Assembly: GCF_032854445.1 (NCBI RefSeq)
Contig: NC_088306.1
Location: 3,966,373-4,030,372 of the forward strand
Direction: 5' to 3'
DNA from: Liolophura sinensis
Taxonomy: Eukaryota > Mollusca > Polyplacophora > Chitonida > Chitonidae
Length of the DNA stretch: 64,000 bases
The translations under genes were made by a program, and so were the position numbers. This document shows positions 1-12,300 of the stretch, piece by piece. Each line of letters opens with the position of its first letter. Within the stretch, counting starts at the first letter, position 1. Below the pieces are notes generated by a model that made no database searches, had not been told where the DNA came from, and saw only the letters and a list, made by a program, of their open reading frames with translations.

Positions 1-866
1 AAGCCAGATAGGATTTTTTCAGTGGAACTGCTTCGGTGGCATTGTATTTAAAGCTCTGCCTTGAAGTTGAGAGACTAAAATCAAACCTAACACCATACCA
101 AAGACTTTAAAGGTGGTACTTGTTTGGTACTTTGCAAAAAGAGATAAGAGCAAGGAAACTGGCCAATTCCACAAAGACATATTTGATTTTAATCAAAATT
201 TGAAATACGAGCTTAAAGGTTATGTTTTAGTTTTGTACAGTGAAATTTTGTTCACCTCATCTGTGTTATTTTAAGCCGAATGTGTCCAAATTGAAACTTT
301 CAGTACCCAGAACTGAGTGTTGTGGAAAGATTGTAATTTTTAACTTAAGTCAGAAGCAGCCTTGTGGCCCTGTGTCAGTAGAACGTCATTGTGGAGGAAG
401 GAGGGGGAGGATGTCATCTCTGATGTCCCCGGCGTGATATTTTAGTGGAGGTAGCTCTTTGTTGACATGGACTTGCCCTGCCACAAGAAGACATATACAC
501 GCCTAATGACTCCAGCTGATCCTCACCGTTATTTGACTGAAAAATGGCATGAAAATCCAATCATACATAGATACATGTTCAGGTGAACATAAGTACTAAG
601 GTACAAAACAGGTGTAATATAGGACACACTAAAACACATTGATATTTATGCTTACATGTGTTCTAAAACATGCCAGACTTTGATTTTGACTTTGGATGTT
701 CAATTCTGAGTCTGGTTTATCTGTTTTGATGCCACTAATCGGACTTTAGTCGTAAAGTACACATGATTTACTTAATCACCAAGTAAATCATGAGTACTTT
801 ATATCTGTATGACCCACATTATAAAGGAACTGTTGAGCCTCACATAGTACTTCATATTGAATACAG
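1..866. other. Intron of DNAH2 left of the first visible exon
   Basis: No exon can be supported here. A degenerate fragment of the second SINE family lies at about 465-550 on the plus strand, recognisable by the TGACTGAAAAAT block. The rest is AT-rich and shows no clear structure. Confidence 0.5.
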
Positions 867-3800
867 AATCATAGCTGCTCTGTCTCTGGAGGAAAGATGT
901 CTGTTCAGGGAGAGAATTCGGTCGCTGGACAAGAAGATCCACCCAGGCCTGACAAAGCTCACCTGGGCATCCAAGGGCATATCTGATTTCTTTGTCAATG
1001 AGTGCAGAAAGGATGCCAGCAAGGTAAGCACATGGTCAAAGTTTACCATCTTGTGGGTTCTCCCATTTGTTGGGTGATAACAGTTTTGCAAAGCTTTTGA
1101 GGCTGTTTGTACAGTCAAACTTTCATTGAAGCCCACTTGTTTTCTATCAGTTTGGTGTCCGTATACATGTTTGTACATCACAAGCCGGGAAATTTTGTCA
1201 GTAACTTGCCAAAGGTCAGGGGTTTTTACCCAGGCATTCCAGTTTCCTCCACCCTTCAAACTTACTGCCCGTCGTGTAAGTGAAAATTCTGGACTAAGGC
1301 AATGAAATAAATGGGAATAAATAGCAGTGCAAGGTCTGTAAAGCTTGTTCTGGTATCTATGGCTGTAGTGTTAGTCATGTGGTTTGGATTTATTTATTTG
1401 ATTGGTGTTTTATGCCGTACCCAACGATATTTCACTTCTAGCAACCAGCATTATGATGGGAGGAAACCGGGCAGAACCCGGGACAAACCCACGACCCTCC
1501 ACAGGCTCCTGGCAGACCTTCCCACCTATGGCGATTGTGGTTTGGAAGGTACACTTTTTATAGTACTCAGGCCACATGACTCCACTTTCTTCTACAGTGT
1601 AAGTCAGGTATCATTGAGTATCATTGGTACAGTAGCCAGCCCTAACCCCAATCAAGTTACTAACGATACAGGTGTGGATTTCAGGTTCAGACAATAGTGG
1701 ACGATTACAAAGGTGCTAACATGTCCATCTCCAAGAACTGTGTGAAGATCAGTGAGCTTCTACTGGTCAGCATTGACTCCACAAAGGTGTACGTCAAGCT
1801 GGAGTTTGATACACAACAGGTAAAGTTGTACTCTCACACGGGAAATGACTGAAAATTTCGCATACTTAATATTGCATTTTTAGAGACATATGTACCCTAA
1901 AACCTTTTCAACCACCACTGTGACCGATATTTTTAGACATTCTGAGGGAACTTTGGGGTTTCGAGAAATAATCTGCACAGTTTCATGAACCTTGCATCTA
2001 TATCAACACACACAAATCTTTTGCTGTCATTTTCGTCATAATTGTTTGCATAAATTTCACTGAAGAAAGTGCTTTGGTGGTTTAAAAGGTTTAAGATTTA
2101 CAGTATGTCATTACACTTATATTTTTTCCAGCATATTGAACATGTGTATCTTCTAAAACACCTTTCTTAGATCAATACATGTAGGCCCCTCATAATCAGG
2201 CCATAATTGCAACTTAATGGCCATGTGAAAATTTGAGGTCATTTATTTAAATGCTACAATGAATTAGGACTTTGAGACTTGCTGTGTCAAAAGTAATTTT
2301 AGTGCATGGTTTCCAATGTTACCAGTATCAAGTTTTACTCTAAGGTACTATCTATACTGTAAAAAATTCAAAACTTTTCCTTGTGTTTTCAGTCTAACCA
2401 TCGCAACAGTGTGCAGAGAAGCCTGAAGCAAATCCACGAGGACATTGTCATGACCATGAGGCACACGTTTGAGGTGTTCAAGAAAGATGGTTATGAGGTA
2501 GTGGCGTGGCTTTCATCAAACAATGCATTGATCGGAAGATTCTTCCATGGATTTGTTTGTTTTTGTAGAGTTTTTGCGTGATAGTCTGTAAGCAGTAGAA
2601 CTGGCATCTGTGTACTACATTTCCTTATTTGATAGCTGATTCACCTAGCATATGCAGTATTCAACGTATAAATTCTCCCCAAAAGTGCATTTTGAGAAGC
2701 AAATTAAGGTCATAAAATATTACCTTTGGTGCTGAAATTTCCATTTTTCTATAAAAATATTATCCTATCTTCCATACAAACCTCAGATCACTTTTCTAAG
2801 ATCAATGGTCAAGATTTCTCCAAATCGGGGTGGGAAAATAAATGATGTATTCCTGGAAGAAATTTTGGGTCAAACACGACAATTGAAAAATTGTAAGTAT
2901 AAAGGCATTTATACCAATCCGAAGTGATTTGAATGTAGTGCTGTTGTCAATCAGGTTCAGCAACACTGGCACCGTTACACAGAGAAGATGGATCGTATGG
3001 TCGAGGAGGCGTTCAGGCTCAACGTGAAGTGGTCACTACAGGAGCTCTCCAGGGCCATCAACGGGGATGGCAAGTCTGGCCCTAACCCACTGTTTAAGGT
3101 TGACGTCATCTTGGAGGGAGACAAGGTCAGGACTGTGTACAGAAGATGTACAGAATATAGAAAACTAAATTTAATTTCAGATTGGTGTGTGTTATTTAGA
3201 ATGTGGGTCGAGTAACAGTGTTATGATGGTTTGTTGCATGAATGGTCTAGGCAGTTGATATCCCTTTTCAAATTTTCAGCGCAAGAATCTGTTCTGTACT
3301 CAGAAAGTGTGACTCCCCAAAATTTCAATTTTCTGCATTATGAATACATATAATGAAAACATATCAATAAAATAAATAGAACACATGTACAGCAGTGCAT
3401 TCAAAGTTTATGTTAAAAAGTGTCAAGATAAAACATCAAGAATTAAGTCAGTAATGAAATTTTTCAGAGTGAGAAATTTTAAGGAAATCCTGTTGTTTCA
3501 ACATAATTCATTACATACATACCATTTTGTATAATTAAAAAAAAAAAGAATGTGAATGTAAATATAATTGCACATGTTTTATGACCATTCAGGTGGAGTT
3601 TTCCCCAACCCTCAAACAGTTAGCGACGATCGTGAGCAGCATCAGTGGACACTTAACTCATGCCATATCAGACATCCAGAGATTACCAGACCTGCTTAGT
3701 GGGACGAGATCCAAGAAAGACGTAAGTATCATTGCCTGATATAGAGGAATGTGAACGTAAGTTTTAAACAGAGCATTGTGTATTAATGACACAGATATGT

Positions 3801-6389
3801 ACAAGTCCATCTTTTATCTTGTACATTGGTACTTTTGTTGAACACCTTGACAACCTCAGCAAGAATTGAGGTCATCAAGTATGATTTAAAGGTGTGAAAT
3901 GTATTAGATTCCATTTAGCCAATGTAAAACAACATGAAGGTGGATGGAGTACAACAATCACTCATTTCTGTGTCTGAAATAATGAATGTTTACCTGATCA
4001 AATGGATCTTCTTGATGACTTAATGATTTATTTTGAGCTTTTTAAAATCCAAACATCTTAGCCCCATAAATCAGTAAATCAGAAATGCTTCTTCTTGACG
4101 ATATGGCTTCACTATTGCCATAGTGGTGTTTACCCATAATCATTCATTCGTTCAGAAATACTCCTAACACATGGACATCTTCCTGTAACATGTTTACAGC
4201 CCATCTATGAGGTAATCAAGAGAGATGAGGACACACGTAAGATCCAGGGAACCATCAACAGCGGGATGCAGGGTAACGCCATCAACCTGCAGAACTATCT
4301 GACGACCTGGGACAACTACAGGGAGATCTGGGAGATCAACAAGGATGCGTTCATCAGACGCTACGAGAAACTCAACCCTCAGGTCTCCTCCTTTGATGCT
4401 GATATTGCCAGGTGAGAGAGAGCAGAGACTAAGCTTGTTCAGGGTTTGTCTTGTCTGAAACCTAATTGGGTGCAATTTTCTCATGCAATAGTGATTCAGG
4501 TACCATTTTTACTTTCAAAAGTAATTTGTCAGTAGTTTGCCAAAGAAGTGTCATTACCATGGCAGGAATATGGCTGACTATATGTCGACCCGATGATCTG
4601 TGTTTGCCAATGAACGAGAAAAACACCTCGGCGTACGAGGGCAAGTGGAGGAGTGTCTTCATTAATACTCACATGACTTAATTACACTGAGCAACATTTC
4701 CACCAAAATAGAAACTACTTCAGCAATACCTGGTGTCACCAATCATTCACAGGTGGACCATAAATTATGGTCTCCATTCTTTTAAATTTCCCTTTTACCC
4801 TCCCACGTCATTCATTCACAGTAACTTAATTTACAACAACAACATGTTGTCATCAACAACAACTGTGTTATGATCATTTCCAGAAGTGATTCTGGATTAC
4901 GTTAAATAATCTGTATTAGATTTGTGAGCTCTTTCAGCAGAGGAACAAGATGGCATGCTATAGAACCATGTGCATTCATTAATGTGGTCAGTCAGTGAGA
5001 ACAAATGTATGTGATTGACAGGTACACTGAGGTGATTAACAATGTCCAGACACAGGAGACCATCCTAAACATCCAGTTTGTCCTGCTGGATTGCTCTCCC
5101 CTGAAGAACTCCATCCTGGCCCACTGTCTGGAGTGGCAGAAGAAGTTCACCACTCTCCTCAGCGAGATCGGCACCAAGAAACTCAACGACCTACATAATT
5201 TCCTCAAGTCTAACTCAGAAAGGTACGTAAACTTTCAGGTACCAGGCCTTAAATGCTCTGTCATAATGATTGTGAATTGTAAGCTTTTGTCATGCTTTCA
5301 CGGGCAAAATTTATTCAGTTCCTTGTATTATTAGCCAAGAACTGGATTGACCTCTGTGGACATGGTTTCGTTATCACATCCAAAACCATTTTGGCTTACC
5401 TGTCTGTAGATTTTAACAGGTTCTCTCCACAATATGACGGCAAAATTCCCTAAGTGTTAGCATTTATTTATTCATTCTGCTGAGAAGTTATTTTTCTGTT
5501 GCCTTGTCAGGGTGAGCAAACCACCCCAGAACCTGGATGAGCTGGGAGACAGCCTGTCCCTCTGGGAGAAGCTTCACGGTGAACAGTCTGCCATCGAGGC
5601 CAAGTTCCAGCCTCTCCATGACCAGTTTGCCATCCTAGAGAAGTATGAAGTGGCCATCCCAGAACAGGTGCAGTACAGCAGTTATAACGTTGTAACAAAT
5701 CGTCTCAACTGTATATACACTGCAGCACTGAAATCATTAGCTGTGCCACAAATTGCATGAAGTACATTAATTGTCCATAAAAATAGTTCGAATTTTTTTT
5801 ATTTTTTAGTTTGTTTTTTTTGTCCATGTAGTAAAATGCGTTTGAAACTTTGAATTCAACAGTGGTCTTTTTTAACCAGTGATGTCACATTAGGTTTTTG
5901 TCGCTTCACACACAGACAGCTGGATTTCATCATTCAGGGTGCATATACATATAGATGAATGCATTCCTTGAAACAAATTATTTCAACCAAAAAAGTGATA
6001 TGGAATGTGGTACATTTAGTTCATTCAAGTTTGAAATTCTGAGTGTAATGCCTTAATTCATCAATTTCATAGTTTTAGCACTCAGACAAACTTAAAAATC
6101 TGCCAGTAGCATTTAAAATTGTTTGTATAAATTGCTGTATTTGTATTTGCCACAGTGACTATAAATCATCAGACAAAAAAAAATTAATTAATTAACAACT
6201 GACTGATTTGGGTTAACCACTTATTGCAGCCCTGGTTAGCAGGCTAGTTTTTGTAAACGTGGTCTTGTATTGCACTGGCCCCATAATCTGTGGTTTCAGA
6301 CAACAGATTTGCTGAACGACCTGGGAAATGAGTGGGTGTCATTCCAACAGTGTCTTATAGATGCTGAGGGCATGCTCAAGAAACACAAG
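867..6389 (+). CDS. DNAH2: DNAH2 exons 1-9: tail (stem) region
   Basis: Exons: 867-1023, 1685-1819, 2393-2497, 2955-3125, 3593-3721, 4200-4411, 5022-5222, 5511-5667 and 6300-6389. They encode part of the N-terminal stem, which binds intermediate chains and the partner heavy chain. The translation is rich in alpha-helix and charged residues, as this region usually is, and reads in order through [61 protein letters not shown] and [12 protein letters not shown]. All junctions are AG/GT and phases agree between neighbours. The least certain ends are the first acceptor at 866, which has a weak pyrimidine tract, and the donor after 3125, where a slightly longer exon is possible. Exon 9 is followed by a SINE. 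Confidence 0.88.
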
Positions 6390-9300
6390 GTACAGTATGT
6401 TAATCTCATATTACATCTCTTATGCTCACTGGCCCTGCATGGGAAGATCTTCCAACAACCTGCAGATGGTTGTGGGTTTACCCCGGGCTGTGCCCGGTTT
6501 CTTCTCACCATAATGCTGAGTACGCAATGAAACACCAAATAAATAAATAAATAAATAAATACATGTCTTATGAAAGCATTAGATCAGTTTTTTCAATTTT
6601 TTTGCCATTTTCAATGAAATTAGTTGCTTCTTTTTTTGCTAAAATGGTTTGTTATTCTCGATTAAAAGTTGGTACATGCCAACATCATGGGCTAGTTAGA
6701 CAGATCATGTTTTAGTTTTGAGCTGTTTTGTCCATTTTGACCAAATTACTGTGGGTCTTTGTTCCGTTCCGAGATACAGTATATTATAACGACAGGGTCA
6801 ATTACTTCTTTGTTCATGAAACTGATTGCTAGATTTTATGGTGTAGCAAGTAAATTTTATTTTCTACTAATTCTAACTGGCAAGCTACCCTGGGTCTGTC
6901 ATGACATGTTTTCTCTTGCCTAGTGGCAAAAAGATTTTGACAGCCATTCTGATAGTCCATACTCATTATTTTCCAGTGCTGTTTTAGAGTTTCTATACGT
7001 TTTAGAAGCTGAAGTGTTGGCATTTTATTTACCTCATAAAATCTGTCATTTGTAATGCAGGAGAAATTCAAGACAGGTCTACTGGCACAGTCTGAAGAGT
7101 TCAAGAAGCAAGTGTCATCTCTGACTGATGAATTCAACAGTAAGGGTCCGTTCTCCAGTGGTCTGTCCACATCAGAAGCCTTTGAGAACATTGCCAGCAT
7201 TCGCACACAGCTCCAGGCTCTCAAGGAACAAGAGCAGACCCTGCGCAAAGGGCTCAACATCTTCAAAATTGATCAGCCACCTTCTAAAGAGATCTCGGCT
7301 CTGGAAAAGGTTAGTGTCCCCATTGGTGGAGATTTCTGTAGAATCTGTGTGTATTTTGGGTGTTTTTAGTGCAATAAGCTTTCCTTTGTCACTCAGTTTT
7401 ACTTGCTCTATCCGTTTTATTACGCTTACATTTATGAGGGTTTGACTTATGGTGTGGCATTGTTCGAAATTCCATAGTTTTGTTAACATTACTGAGCTTA
7501 AGTTTCTAAGGTTTCTGGCAGGTACAGATATGTTTTTCAGGCTTCCTGCACCTGTAAACTTAACCACCAGACATAAAACCTGAATCAAGCAAGCTGAGTT
7601 TTCAGTGACTTTACCCTTGCCTGTTACCCAACTTATCTCATTCTACCCACAGGACCTGGAGATGATAGAGCTGGTGTGGGAGGTGAACAAGGAGTGGGAG
7701 GAGCAGTGGGGAGGCTGGAAGGTTGGGCGCTTTGTTGAGATCCAGACAGCTGACATGGAGAACCAGTCAAACACACTCTACAAGAAGCTCAACAAGCTCA
7801 GCCGTGAGCTCAAAGTAAGTCTGCCATTAACAGCCGTGAAGAGCTCGAAGAAAGTCTGCAGTTAACAGCTGTGTAAAGCTCAAAGTAAGTCTGCTGTTAA
7901 GAGCTGTGTAAGCTCAACAAGCTCATCTGTGAGTTCAAAGTAAGTCCGCTGTTAACAGCTGTGTAGAGCTCAAAGAAAGTCTGCAGTTAACAGCTGAGTA
8001 AGCTCAAAGTAAGTCTGCCATTAACAGCTGTGTAAAGCTCAAAATAAGTCGGATGTCAACAGTTGTCATGGTTGTGTAAAGCTCAAAGTAAGTCTGCCAT
8101 GAACAGTTGTGTAAAGCTCAAAGTAAGTCTGCTGTTGACAGTGATGTGAAGCTCGACAAATTCAGTTTCAAGCACAAAATAAGTCTGCAGTGAACAGTCG
8201 TGTCAGGTATTAATTGGATAGTCAGTGAAGTTTGTGTGTTACAGGAAAAGATTATTTAGTTGTGATAAGCACTACCAAACACCTGTCAAATGAATTAATA
8301 CAGACTGTTGAAAACTGTATAAATAAAGAGTTCTATCTTCCATATTTATATTTATGCAAACAGTGCATTAAATTCTTCCCAATGCTTGAACTTTGTTCCT
8401 CTTTCTAAGCTATTAGTTTCATTGAGGGTGAAAACAACAGACACACATGTATCTCTGCTCAGAAAAAGTCACTGATACTAACACCCAGAGGCACTTAAAA
8501 ATGGTTTATATTGCATTGGATACATCATATAGTTTTATGTGCCACATTTTGTTTTTTTCATCGGCCTTATGGGTCTTTTTGTGAAGATTAATTCCTCAGT
8601 ATCAGAAAAATTAAAGTGTTGGCATAAAAATATCATTTTAACGTGGTTCTGAAAGTGCATTATTCATTAGGTTTTTAACTTTAATTGAAATACAGCATGT
8701 TCAAATGTTGAACTGTGCGTAGTAAGTGACAATTCCATCTGTGTTTATAATGACAGGATAAGAACTGGGAAGTTGTGGACACCAGTAAAGGGAAGCTGGA
8801 TCAGTTCAGGAGAACTATGCCATTGATACAGGATCTGAAGAACAAGGCCATGAGGCCCAGGCATTGGTCACAAATACAGGTATGTTAATAACATGGAGTT
8901 CAAATCCAGTTGGAACTGACATTTTTATAATGGTTTTTTTTTTTGTGCAAGTGGGCAATGTTTTAGCAAGCAAGCCCTTTAAACATACCTATTCAGAATG
9001 AAATAATAAAGGTGAACAGATTATGCAACAATGTATTGATCGATGGTAACTTTCGACTGTTCTGTCCCTGAGCAAGTTTACATCATGGCTGTTTGTAACA
9101 TGTTTTCATTCAAAAGCAGGTTGTATTTTAGTCACAGTTTTGGGCTTGAATTTGATGCTGTTGTATTCAGGTAATCAATTTTTTCTTCATAAATAATTGC
9201 ATGGACACAATAAACATCAGAACGCTGTCCTCAAAATTAATAACTGTTAGTGAGAAATTTATGAAAATGAAGAATAATTGGAAGTATTTCTGCACACCTG

Positions 9301-12300
9301 ATTTTCCTCTGCTCTGTGTCCTGTTGTGCCAGCTGTGTTACAGAGCTCGTCTTAGCCTAGCTCTGGGGTATGAACCAGATGAGGTGAGACGCCATGTTGT
9401 TGCTGTTGTTGTTGTTGTATCACTATGACCTATGTGTCAGTCTGTGAACATTGGGGCAAGCCGTCATCTAAGTTGATGTCAGATTTCCACGTGCAAACGT
9501 ATACATGTAGTGTGCTGGTCTATGATCAGTCTTCTGTGCTGAAGCCGCAGAGAGTGGCGTGGTTCACCATACAGCATGTTGGCTTATTAGAGGAAGCAAA
9601 TAAATTTTGTATAAACCAATCAAATTGTAGATTTCTAAATTATGATGGAGTAATGGAATGAAAAGTTTGTGTTCTTTTTTCCCTGCTAAGACCAAAATAT
9701 GCCTTTATCTTCTTCAGATACAGGGCTGCATGGTGGCTGAACCCAGTTATTTTATACACTTATTACATATTATGCGTATCACCGCTGTAACGTAATATAC
9801 TGCATGTCGCACACATTTTCTGCTTCATGTAGACAAAGTATGCTTTATTAAATCACATTTTTTAAGGTTTAAAGAATTAAACACATGCTTGTTCTGTTTA
9901 CTGCAGGTTTTGATCTTTCTTGAATATGTAATCATAATTACAGTGCATTGTAGTATCCAAGTATCCAGGCCCAGTGTTATAGTTATAGTGCCTTTTTGGG
10001 GGGAGGCTGTGGGGGTGGGGGGGGGGGTGGTAAGGGGTGCTGGGGTAGGAAGGTATGAATTAAAGTCATTTGTGTCGGTTAGCTCTTTGCGGCAAGGATG
10101 TCAGCTGATGCTTTTTTTAAATTTGTCTACTTCCTGCACATGTACTTTCATCACTAAAAGTTCACATTCATGTTGAAGTTGAATAAATTGATTTTTCCTG
10201 TAGTGACTTTTTAATAATCTTAATTTTTCTTTTTAACAAAATGAGTTTTTAAAATTTTAAATCTTTTCAAAACCAAAACACGACTGTAGATGAAGGAAAG
10301 TTTTTAATACATTTGCGATAAGTCAAACTTTCACTAGATGTGGCACAGATGTGTATGACTTTGTGGACTACAAGCTCTGCTCAGTTTCTTTTATCTGGCT
10401 GCATTGTGTTGAGCTTGCAGAGTGACAGTCAACATATTTCACTTTTTAACACATGGAAAATTGCCATTTTTATTAAATGCACACAAATTTGTTACAGATG
10501 CAACATCCTGCAAAAAGTCTTACATAATTTCTCAAGGACTTGCCCCTTATATTAATTGAATGGCCCATATTAAAAGATCCAGTGTTAAAGGTCCAACAGA
10601 CAGAACTGACTTGAGGCAGCTGAAAAGAAGAGTCTGATTCAAAAGCATTGTATCAGCTAAATTATGCGAGACAAACAAAATTGAAGGCGCAAGTAGATCA
10701 GTTGTAATTTTGTGTCATCGTATATGTCATACTCATGACTGAACCAGTGTCAGGCAAACAGTATCAGTGTTGTTGTTGTTAAATCTTTGCAGACAGAAAT
10801 GGGTCGCACATTCGACCACAACGCTGAAGACTTCACTCTGGAGAGGATTATTGAGTATGGGTTTGACCAGTTCTCTGAGCAGATAAGTGACATCTCTGGA
10901 GCAGCCACTAAAGAGCTGGCAATCGAACAGGTGAGTACAGTTGAATGAGAGGCTCTCTATTTACATGAATCTATTCTGATTTCCTTATATTCTGTTAATG
11001 ACCCAAACTTTCATCCAAAATCATGAAAAAAAAGCACGCTTATAGGGAAATAAATCATGTTCAGATGCATGAATTTTAGATGCGTTTGGAGTGGTAGAAA
11101 AATTGGAAGATTTTGATTGTTGTTGAACATCAATAATTTATTCAAGAATCTGAAGAGCTTCATTGTATTTGACCTGAAATATTACCCCAGAAAGGTGCAA
11201 TTTTTGAGGTAAATAAGTGTTACTAAATATTACCTTTAATGCAGAAGATTACATTTTGCCATAGGATGTCATCCCACCTTCCAAAACAAACCTCAGAACA
11301 CCTTCATAATTCTTGAGTATGGCGTAAAGACCAATCAACTAATTAAATAAATCAATGCATCTTTCTAAGATCTGAGGAGAACTGTCATAGTCAGGAGACA
11401 TGAGCCGCTTAATTGATACAAAGTTTGAACAGAAAAAGATTATTACGGTTTTATGCCACATCTGGGATTCCAGTTTGTGAAATATCTTTGCAAAGTTGCT
11501 TGAATCTATCTGGATTCCTGTAAAAAGAAAATAGTAAAAACAATGATTATTTAATTTATACATAAGGTCTTTACTTATCTGAAAAATTACGTATTTATCT
11601 CTGATACATGTTGCATTTTATCACTGATTTTCCTTTGCAAAAAGGGATTAAGAACAGATTTGAATATAGATCGAGGTATGAAAATCAGATTCACATGAAT
11701 TCCAGTGAGATGAAGTTTTGATTCTCGCAAAAAAGAACCCTATGACAGTTGGTTTACTGTATGTCACTAGTACTTTGTTCATATTTCAGGGCCTGCAATC
11801 TATCACTAACACCTGGAATGTCACAGAGCTTGACATCTGTCCTTACAAAGACAAGGGACATTTCAAGATCAAGTGAGTAGTCAGAACATAATAAGACCTC
11901 TGGCCCCAGGATCACAATGCAATCTTGGACTTAAATCAAAATTTTAATCATTAAATTTGGTATGATCCTTTCCGTTATTTTAGCTGAAATTTGTTGTACA
12001 ATGACTTACCCAAAATGTATGTTGTAAAGCAATATTTTGATCTGAATTGTTACATTGGGAATAATGGTTTTAAAATGATTTTAAATTTTGACTTGACTTT
12101 AAGTAAAGTAAGATGACCAAAGATACATCTAGTTCTTCCGTAATACATCTCCCGCTCATTAATTATAACACTTTTAGCATCACCACACCAGATGCCACAC
12201 TGATGTTACAAATGTGCCCCCCAAATTTTATACAAAGTTGTTGTTGTGCATGCACAAATCTGTTCATACTTTCAGTAAAGAAAGCCTTCAGCTCTTTTTC

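Noticed and set aside
790-866. Extension of the first DNAH2 exon to an ATG at 790
   Set aside because: The residues before the AG at 866 do not resemble dynein, and an internal tail exon is expected here, not a start.
1311-1697. 128-codon frame
   Set aside because: It reads through the inverted SINE and then into the next exon's acceptor in the wrong frame.
6829-7266. 145-codon minus-strand frame opposite DNAH2 exon 7061-7309
   Set aside because: It is the reverse complement of a conserved dynein exon and its flank, with no motif of its own.
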